From positions 393,501-457,500 of the forward strand of contig JAZARR010000070.1 in assembly GCA_037389465.1 (NCBI GenBank): 64,000 bases of DNA, in the 5' to 3' direction. This document shows, piece after piece, positions 1 through 11,900 of this stretch (the stretch's first letter is position 1; each line of letters starts with the position of its first letter). The translations under genes were made by a program, and so were the position numbers. The notes under the pieces are model-generated. The model was not told the DNA's origin. It worked only from the letters and a program-made list of their open reading frames with translations, and searched no databases. Source of the DNA: Baylisascaris procyonis. Its lineage: Eukaryota; Nematoda; Chromadorea; Rhabditida; Ascarididae.

Positions 1-150
1 TTTAGAGCATATCTAATGCATTGAAGAGTAAGTAAAGAGTGCGTCAACGAAAATGCGTTAGTTGGAAGGATATTGCATGCGTGAAGTTTTTGATTTCGTT
101 CTCCTTCGATCTAAACCATGGCCAAATATAGTATTAAGACTCCCTTTGAA

Positions 151-163
151 GGGGGGGGGGGGG
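151..163. repeat. Poly-G tract in PSMB6 intron
   Basis: A run of 13 G in the intron just before the first visible PSMB6 exon. Similar G or C runs recur in the window (about 27799, 30562, 33822-33840, 39886, 49990, 51818 and 51966), which is notable in such AT-rich DNA. Confidence 0.9.
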
Positions 164-209
164 AGATGGCTATTACTATGCCCGAATAAATCAAAACAAA
201 TCATTGCAG

Positions 210-580
210 CCTGGTCTAACGGTGGATCAATGCAAAGAAATCGTAAAGACAGCAGTGGGATTGGCAACAAATCGTGATGGCTCATCGGGTGGTGTTATTC
301 GTCTTGCGGTTGTCGATAAGAATGGAACAACCAGAACGGTTTGCTTTTATTCCGTTTTTTTTGGATTAAATATGAACCGGTTGCAAAAATCCTCAAAACT
401 CATCTGTCTTTTTTTTCACCGTAAACGGATTTTTTTTTCGGGAATTAAATGACTTTCCGTTTATAATTATGCATTAATGATGATTGCCGATTGCAGTTGA
501 TTAGACCGGATACGAATCTATTCCCGAAATTCGTCGATATACCAGCCCATCCAAGTTTCCCGAAGCATATTGTTCAGTGA
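210..580 (+). CDS. PSMB6: Proteasome subunit beta type-6 (beta-1), C-terminal exons only
   Basis: Last 70 residues of a 20S proteasome beta-1 subunit, the caspase-like catalytic subunit of the core particle. Exons are 210-338 and 497-580, joined in phase 0, with acceptors TTGCAG and TTGCAG and donor GTTTGC; the stop is TGA at 578-580. The frame contains RDGSSGGVIRLA, which matches the conserved segment of beta-1 subunits. The D and second S of DGSS correspond to the Asp166/Ser169 pair that supports the catalytic threonine in this family. The tail has LIRPDTNLFPKF and ends in HIVQ. The catalytic N-terminal threonine and upstream exons lie left of the window; bases 1-209 look like intron. A possible AATAAA polyadenylation signal is at 678-683. 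Confidence 0.9.
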
Positions 581-770
581 ATATACATCTCGACGATGGT
601 TGTGTAAAATTTTTTTTTTTTTTTGAAAGCTATTTTCCTATAGCTTGTTGGCTTTGTTTTTAAAATTTCAATCAGTGAATAAATTGTTGTACTGAAATAG
701 TTGTTGATATGATCTCATAGAGGATTCATTTGTCAAGTATAAGAAAGAGGTAGTCGTTTTTTAACCTGGT

Positions 771-846
771 GGATCAAAGTCATATTTCCGGATCAGGTAT
801 AGCCATGTGGATCAAAGTTGTATTTCCGGATTACGTACAGCCTAAT
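771..846. repeat. 38-bp tandem duplication
   Basis: Two adjacent imperfect copies with a 38-base offset (copies begin at 771 and 809). Both contain GGATCAAAGT followed by a block with TATTTCCGGAT. It lies in the PSMB6 3' flank and has no coding potential. Confidence 0.8.
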
Positions 847-2137
847 CCACCCAGGGAACTGTTATTACATCTTCATTTCATTGATGCGGCATAGAAGTGC
901 TCAAAATTTTATAGTATAGATTTTATAAGGCATAGATACGGCATAGATATATCATATTATTGAGTTCTACCCATTCCTATGAGTTTTCACTGCGAATAGC
1001 TCAGAATCGACGTTCCTAATTGTTTGTGGAGCCCCTAATAGCATATTAGGATTGAATAAATCTTTTGTTGCGAAAAGATTAAAGGATTTCCTTCTAGCTT
1101 ATAAGAGATATGAAAGAAAGGGAAAATTTTACCGTATTTTTGGGAAAATTTACCCTCACAAATTTTCCTGGGCAATATTCGCCTATACTTTAATCTGTAT
1201 TTGCATATGTGTGAGGCATGCATTGTAAAGGGAACATTGTTGTGGTTATCCAATTGGTGACGATAGTGGCATTTGTGTTTCAAAATTGTATACATACCAT
1301 CGATGTGAGGTGTGCATATCGAATTTAGAACAGATGAATTGCAATCGGCGGTCAAATGTCATTTGAGTGGTCAGTGCACAGCACATAGAGAGGAAGGGTC
1401 ATTTGCAATTGTTTGCATAATTGTTTGTGGACATATGCCGCATGATGGAACATAAAGTCATGCACTATTTAGTTGGCGTGAGATGTATGTGAATAATTCA
1501 ACGTCAACATTCACATCTACTGATGTGCCATTATGCAGCAATGATCACACCACCTATCATACAATTTGAAACATTTATACTAAAATAAACAGTTATGTGT
1601 TCTCTACCCCCATAGTGAACCTGAATATATTGTCCTATATAACAGGAACCAATTGTTTTAATTGATACCCTCATTATTCTTCAATTAAAATTCCTTAAAT
1701 AATTTTTATTTAGCATTAAATTTTTTATGTTACTTTTTTAAATAAAATATTGTTTCCCTTAAAGTAATATTTACCTACGAATTAATGAAAATTAATTTTT
1801 AAATCTCTCTAATATCTCAAATATTCTATTCAAATCTTTTTTAAATAATCCATCAAAAAAAAAAAAAATTCTATGGAAATTTTTTTATAGATTTGCTTCT
1901 TCTAAAAGAATAATTTACATCGGTTTATTTTACAATTCATTTTGTAGTCATATTTAATATAAACACGTATTTCTTATAACACAAATCGTTGATAATTCAT
2001 TACAAATGCAAACTATACGCCTATAATAATTTCAATGGTTCATTTCTGTTGTTTTTATACATCGATTTTATATAAAGGAACATCATGAAAAAAAGAACGA
2101 GTAAGTAACGTAGGGCAGTTAACAATAATATGGAAAT

Positions 2138-2185
<48 letters not shown>

Positions 2186-2299
2186 ATCTTTCTTAAGTAT
2201 AGATGACAAATATACAGAGAAAGGAAAATAGATGGAAAGAGGAATTACCATGAAAGATGGTTAAAATCTACAATCGACGAACTGTAAAATCCTTCCAAG
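847..2299. other. Gene-free AT-rich intergenic stretch
   Basis: No exon-like open frame with good splice sites was found here. It holds a (TA)n microsatellite at 2141-2183 and several A/T homopolymer runs. A minus-strand open frame at 1035-1355 has no recognisable motif and looks random. Confidence 0.5.
2141..2183. repeat. (TA)n microsatellite
   Basis: About 43 bases of uninterrupted TA dinucleotide repeat. Confidence 0.97.
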
Positions 2300-2384
2300 T
2301 ACTGTCCATGTATATTGTGATCCACCAACATTTGTGCAAGAAGCGAGAAGACTTGGCGCTGAGATTATTGACGCTCTTTGCTAA
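2300..2384 (+). pseudogene. Possible orphan terminal exon (unidentified)
   Basis: A short stretch that reads like the C-terminus of a real protein. After an acceptor-like CCAAG, the frame gives 27 residues including CDPPTFVQEARRLG and AEIIDALC, followed by TAA at 2382-2384. The residue mix (PP, basic run, helical tail) is unlike neighbouring AT-rich junk. I could not place an upstream exon between 581 and 2299, and I do not recognise the family. It may be a last exon of an undetected gene, a processed fragment, or chance. Confidence 0.3.
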
Positions 2385-2809
2385 AATATATCCGCTTTAT
2401 TATCCATTTAATCAATACTGATAATAATATATTGATAACGTTGATAAGTGCTAATCATTATTATAAATAATTATTCCTTATATAAGTTCATTTCAATGTT
2501 TCAAGTTTTTTTTCCCAACTTTTTTTTGTAATTTTATCGAAATGGTGAAATCCAATAGTAGTTAAAGTGTCTACTATTAAAAGTATTAAAAGTTATTAGA
2601 AGATAAAAGATTTAATTACTCATTCATTGAGTAACTTTTAATTTAAAAAAAAAAGAAGTGAAAGATGATTGCTAATCTTTTTCAGATATTTCAAATTCAT
2701 ATAACGATATACTCAACATATATAAATATTTGTTTATAAGTTATGAAACTGAAATGATGTTGCCTAATCGTGCACAAATCTATCAGCGAAGCATATCGCA
2801 ATCATAGCG

Positions 2810-2893
2810 AGAGAGAGAGAGAGGGAGAGAGGAAGAGAAAGAGGAAGAGAGAGAAAGAGGGAGGGAGAAGGAGAGAGAGAAAGAGAAAGAGGG
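2810..2893. repeat. GA-rich purine tract
   Basis: About 85 bases of almost pure purine built from GAGA, GGGA and AAGAGA units on the plus strand. Confidence 0.95.
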
Positions 2894-3029
2894 GAAAACG
2901 AGTTATGAATGATTATGCATCATTTATAGAACGCTAGTATTTATGAATTATAACATCCACTCGTTGTGCTAATCGTTATGATGAAGCAAATTGAGATCCG
3001 TTATACAACAGCATTGATAATCTATAACA

Positions 3030-3030
<1 letters not shown>

Positions 3031-3118
<88 letters not shown>
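3031..3118. repeat. (TA)n microsatellite
   Basis: About 88 bases of uninterrupted TA repeat. It gives spurious Tyr-Ile open frames on both strands. Confidence 0.97.
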
Positions 3119-3121
<3 letters not shown>

Positions 3122-3933
3122 ATTCGATATTCAAGTGCTCTATATTTTTTCTTGTTCTAAGCATACTCAGTTTGCATTTAATTTAGTCAATTTTAAAAAT
3201 ATTTAATTCGATATAAAGATCGATTCATCGAGAATGGATGGTAGAAAATTGTATTTGAGGGGCATACCTTTAACTACAATAATACTGAGCAGCAAAAGAA
3301 ACTTTTTAAATGCAAAATTATATTTTTGAATAATAATATATAACAATAATAATAATAAAAATAATTTTGATAATATAACAATAATAATAATTGTTGAATA
3401 ATAATAAATCACTTAAATTTTCATCAAAAAATTCTCATTTAAAATTGATATGTCGAAGATATTTAATTGAAATTCTACGCAACGCTATTCTAAGCTATAA
3501 TTTTCAAAGGTAACTATTTTAAAACTTTTTACCCATCTTAATAAGTAAACTGAAATACTTATTAAGACAGGTAAAAAATTTAGGAAAATGCTGATAGGAA
3601 GAAACGAGAAATTTGCATCAATCATACTCCAACCATCAAATTAATAAACATTCCAGCCAGATATATTCAAATCCACATAAATACAGAGAGATATAAATGC
3701 CTAAATAGATAAAGTTGATTTCAACGCTCAATTAAAAAAAAAAAGAAAAAATGAGAAGAAAAGCTCAAAAGGATGGTACGGGGGTAGGCTGAAGGCAATG
3801 AAAAAAAAAAGGAAATTCAGAAATCCATTCAGCAAGCTATAATGGACGGAGGTATATTATTGAAATGGGTCAGCATTCAAATTTAGCTGTTATTATGCAA
3901 CACTGCCGATGAAACAACATGGACTTTAACACT

Positions 3934-4115
3934 AAAATGCTTGCCCGTACGGGTTGGAGAGAGCAAAATGCTTGCCCGTATAGGTTGGAGAGAGCAAAAT
4001 GCTTGCCCGTATGGGTTGGAGAGAGCAAAATGCTTGCCCGTACGGGTTGGAGAGAGCAAAATGCTTGCTCGTACGGGTTGGAGAGAGCAAAATGCTTGCC
4101 CGTATGGGTTGGAGA
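3934..4115. repeat. 31-bp tandem array with internal palindrome
   Basis: Five full copies and a partial sixth of a 31-base unit start at 3934, 3965, 3996, 4027, 4058 and 4089. Each has AAAATGCTTG, then a 10-base core, then GTTGGAGAGAGC. In the best copies the core is the perfect palindrome CCCGTACGGG. Because 31 is not a multiple of 3, the array is open in more than one frame, but those frames are only a consequence of the repeat. Confidence 0.95.
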
Positions 4116-4622
4116 AAATCACTTGAAAGTGCTACGAGGTGGTGAAACTCTTATATGCCAATAATATTCATGTTTCATGAATGAGAATAAAATATTACAT
4201 CGTTGCCTATCTAAATATTCGTCTTAGTTCCTTCAGGAAAGATTCTTCATCTCTGCGGTTAAGTTAGAACTCATAAAACCTAATGTACAAATTTATGCTG
4301 GAAAAAAAATGTTTGATTATGGAAATAAATCAAAAAAAAAGAAAAATTTTAGAAAATAATTTTTATGCAAAAAAAAATTTTTTTTTTTAAGAAATAGGAA
4401 TTAAAGAAGAACAGATAGGCAAAACAACTTGAGAAAATATAAATAATAAGAAGAAACAAAGAGATTGATTAAACTATAATACCCTAGGTTATATATGATA
4501 ATTGCATATTTCTGATCAAAGAAATTTGCCTATCCGATTCTCCATAACCAATTCACCAATAATCAATCATTGTTATGTCCACTATGATTGCTGAATATCG
4601 AAAAAGTAAGCAAAAAATGGGC

Positions 4623-4755
4623 AGTAACACAATAGGTAAGGTGTAGTAATACGATAGGTAGGGTAACACAACGGGCAAACTACAGTAACACGACAGGTAA
4701 AGACAGGTAAGGTACGGTAATGCGGTAGGTAAGGTGTAATAACACGACAGGAAAG
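4623..4755. repeat. Degenerate ~20-bp tandem array
   Basis: About six or seven diverged units of the form GTAAYACGAYAGGTAAGG. The consensus is my reading by eye. It ends about 60 bases from the last exon found for the neighbouring minus-strand gene. Confidence 0.7.
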
Positions 4756-4817
4756 CTACCTATATACTTACCTAGACTTTATTATCGAGTAATATGCAAC
4801 CGTAATAATAGCAATAC

Positions 4818-5780
4818 CTGATCGTATCCTTCCACTGTGGCAGGTTGTCCACCAGTTGTACAGGTGATTGCGACTGTAGCACCTTGACTATGCGTATTGC
4901 CAAAACTGACGTCACTATAGTCGAATCGATATTGATCGCTTTGATCAACTGCTGTTACTGGATATAATATTAGATCCGAGCAACGTGCATTCACAAAAGC
5001 TGAAAAAAAAAAGAATACCATTTCATAGATTCTGAGATATATAAGATACGGTAGGTAATTCCATTAATACGGTATAAAACCTTTACAGTATCACTTATCT
5101 CCAACTCTATAAGTTGTTCAAGTAACTAGAAGCTTCAAGAAGATGACCAATTCTGGTTAAAACAATCGACGTACCATATATTACATATTACATAAAGATC
5201 ATCATTGCTCATGTTTTTTCTGTATGGATGTTTCAGAAACTATCGAAAGGTTTTCATTTACAATTACAACGTAATTAATCCTCAAATATTGCATTTCGAA
5301 TTGATTAGCTAATAAGTAAAAAAAAATTTTAGTTATTGAAAATATTAACAAATTTTGTAAACTTTTTGATAATTTTTAATAATTTTACATAATTTAAATC
5401 AAGTTTCCTTTTCTTAAAAGAAAAATTATTGACAAGGAATATATTTAAAAAAAATAATAATTCCTTTTATTTATAATAAACAAAATATATATGGGAACGC
5501 CGAAACGATTACCTGAAATAGTACATACAGGATTACCATATACGATCGTATAAACACAGCAATAAACCAAAAGTCTATACTGTACTCTTATATATGGTAC
5601 TTTAAGTACTGATCTTTCAGAAGGGTCCGCATCCAATATTCAAATGAAGAGCATTCCTATTGAGATCGTTATAAGGAAGCTAATAAATAACTTACTGGGA
5701 TCTTGACTTGGTACAAATCCAGGTGGGGCACACGCCAATATAATTGGTGAAGTAAAGACGAGTAGATAAAGAATATTCAT
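4818..5780 (-). CDS. Secreted Cys-containing protein, C6-like (3' end not found)
   Basis: Three minus-strand exons join in frame: 5696-5780, 5513-5608 and 4818-4999. The start at 5780 gives MNILYLLVFTSPIILACAPP, a good signal peptide (hydrophobic core residues about 3-16, then a Cys). The middle exon contains PVCTIS. The third contains CSDLILYPV, a run of polar residues, then ATVAITCTTGGQPATVEG. The spacing of Cys, hydrophobic strand and a V-x-C-T motif recalls the nematode C6 domain, but this is a resemblance only. Donors are GTAAGT, GTAATC and GTATTG. About 121 residues are visible. No stop follows in the last exon, so at least one more exon must lie below 4818, where I could not find it. 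The middle exon is the weakest call. Confidence 0.45.
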
Positions 5781-6335
5781 TGATAAATGAATTGTAAAAT
5801 GATGATCGCTTGACGATCCACAATGGATGGGGATGGCCGATTGCCGATACGTAACCAACGATTATGGGCGGTTTTTGGGGAATGTGCTTGATGTGGAGAC
5901 TATTTTTTGTTGGAATTTAGAGGACCGCCCAAATTCATCGATACGCCTATGACGTTTGCCCAAACACTTGCTATAGTTTATGAGGGGGGTGGGCGATGGA
6001 GTTCAATTCGATCCAGCAATTTGAATAATCGAATGGGGCACTTATTATAATGGTCAATTTAATCGACTTAGGCGATAAAATTTGAAATATAGAGAAGAGT
6101 TAAGGTTAGTTGTTTATTTTTTTTAATTTTTGAAAAGTTTTTTTGAATTTTTTGGAGGGTCGTCGGAATGAAACGAAATAAGAATTGAATAATTCAACGT
6201 TCCATCAGTTAGGGTCATTGAATTCGGTCAAAGAAGTTCTATGAGTCACTCTCTGTAACAGGATCTTTCTTTGAGCACAATAATATCCCTCTTTATATAT
6301 GACAGGATCACTTTTTTATTAATTTGCTCTCGGGA

Positions 6336-6454
<119 letters not shown>

Positions 6455-8001
6455 GTTCACAAATTCGATGAGTCAACGCTGTAGACTTTCAAATGCGAAC
6501 AATAAAGTTTATGGTCATTTTTTTGCTGTTATTATTCCCAATAAAACTTTTTTTCTCGTCAGTTGAATCATAATGCCGCAATATTATTTATTTCAATTGC
6601 CTAAATCCTCACTGATAAAAACGAAGTTTCAAAATCAAATTTATTTCAAAACTCAAATTTATTCACTCGAAATTTTGGTCCCTTTCAGTAAACAATTAGC
6701 GCATCGACCAAGAAGTTCAAAGGTCATTGATAACGTTTTTCAGCATTAATCCTCAAAAATGATCCAATAAAATCCGATTGCGTTATATATATCGTCGAAC
6801 GTTATTAAAAGATGACTATACATCATAACCACAAACAACGTCAAGCACAATGAGGTGAGGTGTCTGTCTATAATTTGATTGTTGTGAATGACTTTTCACT
6901 TTCCGCCAATAGGATGCGTACCGTAACGAATGACCTCGATTCAGGGTATCGCTCCCCTTTACGGTAATTACAGCTGGGATATCGCTGGGTATTTCACTAC
7001 CGGTTATTATCGCATTCAATCCGTTTATTGCGATAAGCACACCAAACGTTGACGCTTAATCCACCAGATGGTCATCGCTTAAAACCTGTCTTTCAATAGT
7101 ATAAATGCAACTTGTTCATGCACTTTCAATTCTTCAAAACTATATGCACGTTATATCCCATATAATCCTTTAATATTCCATCTATTTCTATCTATTTTTA
7201 TTGATTGTTGCCGTATAAAGAAAAACATTTAATTGTTGTTTCATTTAAAATGATGTTGTTTTAAAAAAATGAGTACCAAAATCTATATCCTTTTCATAAT
7301 CCCAATTTTATCCCCAAGGAGCAACTCCGAGATAAAAAAAAAAACAAACAAAATCTTTTCACCTGCAAATTCAACTCTAATGAAATGGAGACTTACAAAA
7401 ATAATGCTTTCACCAATTCAAACTGCTTTACAATAAAGCAGACGTTCAGCATTTTCACAGCAATATTCCGCCTATTTAGAAGCGTTTTATGTAACTTGTG
7501 CCACCCATCCGTCATCTAACAGCGAAGCGATATAAGCTGAACTCAATAGATGCCATTATCTTGCTTATCCACTCGCATGGCATTGAATATTTGTTGGCGC
7601 ATATCTTCACTAATTGATTAAAAATTTTCGAGTAGATTAATATTCCCTTCAATTTCGTTCAAATACACCTGTCAAAGTATCATTTCCACCTGGTGGGAAA
7701 CTTGGTGCTACAGCTTATTTTCATGATCACATAATCCTTGAAATAATTCAACGAAACTCTTTTTCTACACCATCTCTTAATAAAAATTTTGTTGAGAAAT
7801 ACGAATGATATTGCATGCGATAGAACGCTATAAAAAGAGACACTTATAAAAATTCATATATATACAAAAATCAGCTTTTTTTAAAAAAAAAATGACACCA
7901 CTACATGAATATAGTTGAAAATTTATGTAAAATAAAATTTAAAAAAAAAAGAACAAGTATGGCAGTTATCAATTGAGTGAATATAAATGCCCTCAACGCG
8001 G

Positions 8002-8158
8002 TGGCACAATGGATAGTGGTGATACATATGCAATACGTAATCATCGAGTGGTGACATATGCAAAAAACCACATAGAAAATGCACACATCTATACGATTCA
8101 TATATCACAAATCAGTAGGTAAGAAAGCGAAATCACCCTACCCGCCGGGTTCAATTCC
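8002..8158 (+). other. tRNA-like A and B boxes, degenerate
   Basis: TGGCACAATGG at 8002-8012 fits a Pol III A box and is followed by ATAG as in tRNA-Arg-type genes. GGTTCAATTCC at 8148-8158 fits a B box. The boxes are about 135 bases apart, far more than in a normal tRNA gene, and the T stem does not pair. A perfect ACCCGT/ACGGGT hairpin follows at about 8171-8190. It could be a decayed tRNA, a tRNA-derived SINE remnant, or chance. Confidence 0.25.
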
Positions 8159-8973
8159 TTCAATTATACTACCCGTAACAACCAACGGGTAACGAAATCA
8201 TTAACTATTCATATTTCTTGTTGCAAACCATTTCAAATATTCACATCAATTTTTTTTATTCACCTCTTCGAAAAACCTAGAAATGATGGTGGCAATTTAT
8301 TTGTAAAGCGCAATTTGCTCATCTTCTCCCTATCGGTTACCCTCAACAAAATTACCCATTTCAATCGTAATTTTACTCCCAAATTTTGACGTTATACTAC
8401 ATTAATATCTCTTAAATAACCTTTTTAAATAATAAAAAAAATAAAACGTTTCGCTTTCAAATAATACCCGTAAGTATATTCTTTTACCATAGAATATTCA
8501 AGATTAAATTGCAATGAAAGAAAAAGATAAATGTTAGTAAAAGAACGAAAAATTAGTATAATCACATCTAATAACCGTTTATGAGTGTACATTTCTTAGT
8601 GCACTTCATTAACGGTTATAAATGTGGGTGAATATACCAACGTCAGTGAGGAGAATCATACAGCAGGGCAAGCATTCAAAAGGAATTAACCGATATAGAC
8701 TTTCCTGAAATTCATACCCTGAAATTAACGTATTTTTCCGGATTCCCTACAAAGGAATTCCAATCCTCGATAATATAACCAAATATTAATGCCTCTATGA
8801 CCTTAAAGACCAATCGATTCGAGTCATATGCCGCACTAAAATATGCATCGATATGTAGTCAAGTAAGAAACAGTTAATAAAATTATAAAGCAATCCGCTT
8901 TCAAGATGACCCATTCCAATTTTCTTTATGAATGCAATGCCCAAACACACATACATAAAAATCATCACACATG

Positions 8974-11900
8974 TCAGTGTTGAACAGCGTCGACCGCCTT
9001 CTTAGCTGCCTCATCCATATTGACAGCCGTTATTAGTGGCAGACCACTCGCTTTGAGCACATCACGGGCTTCCACCGCTTTCGTACCTTCAATTTCAATT
9101 ATCAAAACTTTTCTTCGATATTCTCAAAAATACTCCCCAACGTTTTTCTATCTAATCGACGGAAAATATTTTTTTAAAAAAAGTTTAAAAAATTCAAAAA
9201 TGAATATTAGGGAGATAGATAAATTTAAAAAAAAAAAAACGAATAGGAAAAGAGAGAAACGTTAAATTAGATGGAAGACAATAAACATATTTATATTAAT
9301 GAAACATTTATTTTCGCATAGTTAATGTGTTGCTATATATGAAATCTGCTAAGAGTTTTTGACAACTAAATAAATTGACATATATTCGAAGGTAATGAAA
9401 ATATTTCTAGGTAGTTGATATTCATAAATGAAGAGATATAATGACCTTTATTGTTAGAAATGCAAAATGGTCAACCAATTTTCAAAGATAGATCAATACA
9501 AAAATAATCAAACCAAAATAACGAACCTTCAAGTCGTATAATGAGTGGAACTTTAAGTTCAATCTTTTTGCGTGCTGCGATGATACCATTTGCCACCACA
9601 AGGCAACTCACAATACCACCAAAGATGTTCACTAATATCGCTTTCACCTAGAAATCAATTCCTTTTTTTTATATTTACAATTTTTCGTAAATTCAAAATA
9701 ATTTAGAAACAAAATAAAAATATAAAATTTAGTTCACAATATCAAGCGATAAAAAAATTTTCAAAATTTTCTCTTCGAAATCAATAAACAAACAAAAATA
9801 TAACTAAAAAAAAAAAAAAAAAGAATGCGTAAAGTGTTTTACTTGTGGATCGGAAGTGATGATCTTGAAAGCAGCAGAGACGGCTTCTTCGGTAACAGTG
9901 CCACCCACATCGAGGAAATTCGCCGGATTACCACCATGAAGTTTGATAATATCCATTGTGGCCATTGCAAGACCGGCTCCATTCACTATAAAATATTGTA
10001 GCAGCAAATTATCCGCTTTCTAATTGCAGCTAAATATCATTGAAATAATAAATCAAAGTACACCTCTCCGTCAGTATATACGTGCCCATCAATGTGTATC
10101 GTGGGTACTCCATAGGACGTCTATACCATCTCGTACTGTTGAATGCTTATGGAATGTGTTAATCAGTGAACGAACCCGGGCAAACATGTAAATAAGGCAA
10201 ACTTGAGGTCAGCTACTTGGGTGCACAGTTCTAGGTCAGGTATTTCGGTAACAACGCTAACATTTTTATTTATTTATTTTATTTATTTCAATGAACACAG
10301 CATTCATTACGAATACATGTCTCTTCATATCGCTTCCGCCTGCTCTGACTTAATGCCTCTCTAGTACACTTTGCTCCTGTGGTCTTTAGGTCGGCCTCTA
10401 CCTCTAGCAGGTCAGTCGCCTGAAGGTTAGGGCTTAGGCTCGTCTAGCACGCTAGCATAACTATTCATAACGAAAACCATTTGTCGCAAAAGCATCTCAA
10501 AATTCATGAAGCACTGCAGATTCTAAAACGCGTAAACCATTTCGAACAAACAGTCGTGGGCGATAATACCGTCACAGGTAATGGAACCATTCTTGATACC
10601 TGCGATATACCCCCAGGGAAAATTTGCAAATAAATTGCAATCAACTCACCCATACATCCAATGTCGCCTTCAAGTGCGATGTAGTTCAGGTTGTGTTCAT
10701 TAGCTAGTGCTTCACGAACATCCTGCAACAAATTCATTTAAACATTTCATCTACTTAATTTTCAATTCATCCTATGCCGTCGACTCAATCCTCACCATCT
10801 AGTCGGCTGATTTACACCTATGTGCTGTTTAACTGTTGGGTATAGGAAATAAGGCCGGTAGAGGATATTGTAAAATATGGCTCTAGCCAAGATATAATAC
10901 TGCCTCTTCCGGATGCCCCACTTAGGAACAGCAAACAGAGAATAAAATAAAAATGGTACAATTACAAAGAATAAAATAAAAAATTTACAGCTTCAGAGCC
11001 CGATTGTTCTTCCATCGCAAAGATTTCCTTCTGGCGGAAGTATGCGTTATCATCGAAATTGAGTTTCGCATCAATACAATACGCTACAATAATAAAATAT
11101 TTAGAAGCCCATGAAGGGCAAAAGTGAAAATGACCGCATCCTTATGATCCTTGAAGGGAGAAGAAAGCGATCTTCCCAAAAAGTCATTGCTTTTCGCTTC
11201 GCAGGTCTTATATTTCGACAGGGTGAAAGATGTGCATGAAGGGATTTTCATCAGTATTTTCCAAGGATCTGTTTGTCATTCCTCAAAGAATTCCACATCC
11301 ATAATAAATCCATCCAGAAATCTCTCAGAGGGAATAAACATTAGGTGTTTTCATCTCAAATTCTCAGAAATGATCTTAGCAGAAAGCCATGAATCCCTCT
11401 TCCTGTCAACGTCAGCCATTGCATCGTACAACTGAATGCCTACCTCAAATCACTTCCCAGCTTCTTTACCTACCCGAACAAGAATATATTTGCTTATTCT
11501 CACTCATCGAGCAGAGTGAAAGTTTAATAAATATTAAAAAAAATAGATATATATGTAGGGAATAGCAAAACAACCATATAAAAGAAATAATAAAATGAGA
11601 TTAAAAATAAACCTTGCATTCCTTCCGTTTCAGCTAGTGGATTAATTTCCACTTGTGTTGCATCGACCGCGATGAATAGCTTATAGAGGCAGGAAATCTC
11701 GTGGGCGGCCTAAATAACAAACATTTTATTTCTAAATAATCATCTATAAACGAATTATTTAAGCCTATTTCAATTGACCCTATCAAACGTAGTAAAAAAC
11801 TTTATGCAAATTTTTAGCAAAAAAAAGCAAAAATCTATAATAAGCAAATCAGCTTTATGAAGCTACCAGATAACTAAAGGCATATAACTTATATTGGGAA

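Noticed and set aside
3934..4115. CRISPR array
   Set aside because: Units are contiguous with no unique spacers, and the genome is eukaryotic.
3883..4164. Overlapping open frames on both strands across the 31-bp array
   Set aside because: They follow from a stop-free repeat unit whose length is not a multiple of 3; no splice or start context.
6816..7055. Minus-strand frame of about 79 codons with protein-like composition
   Set aside because: No homology recalled and no usable splice signals; preceded directly by a stop.
8002..8158. Functional tRNA gene
   Set aside because: Box spacing far too long and T stem unpaired; reported only as a tRNA-like remnant.
11151..11435. 94-codon plus-strand frame within a SUCLG2 intron
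   Set aside because: No recognisable motif, no splice context, antisense to a well-supported gene.
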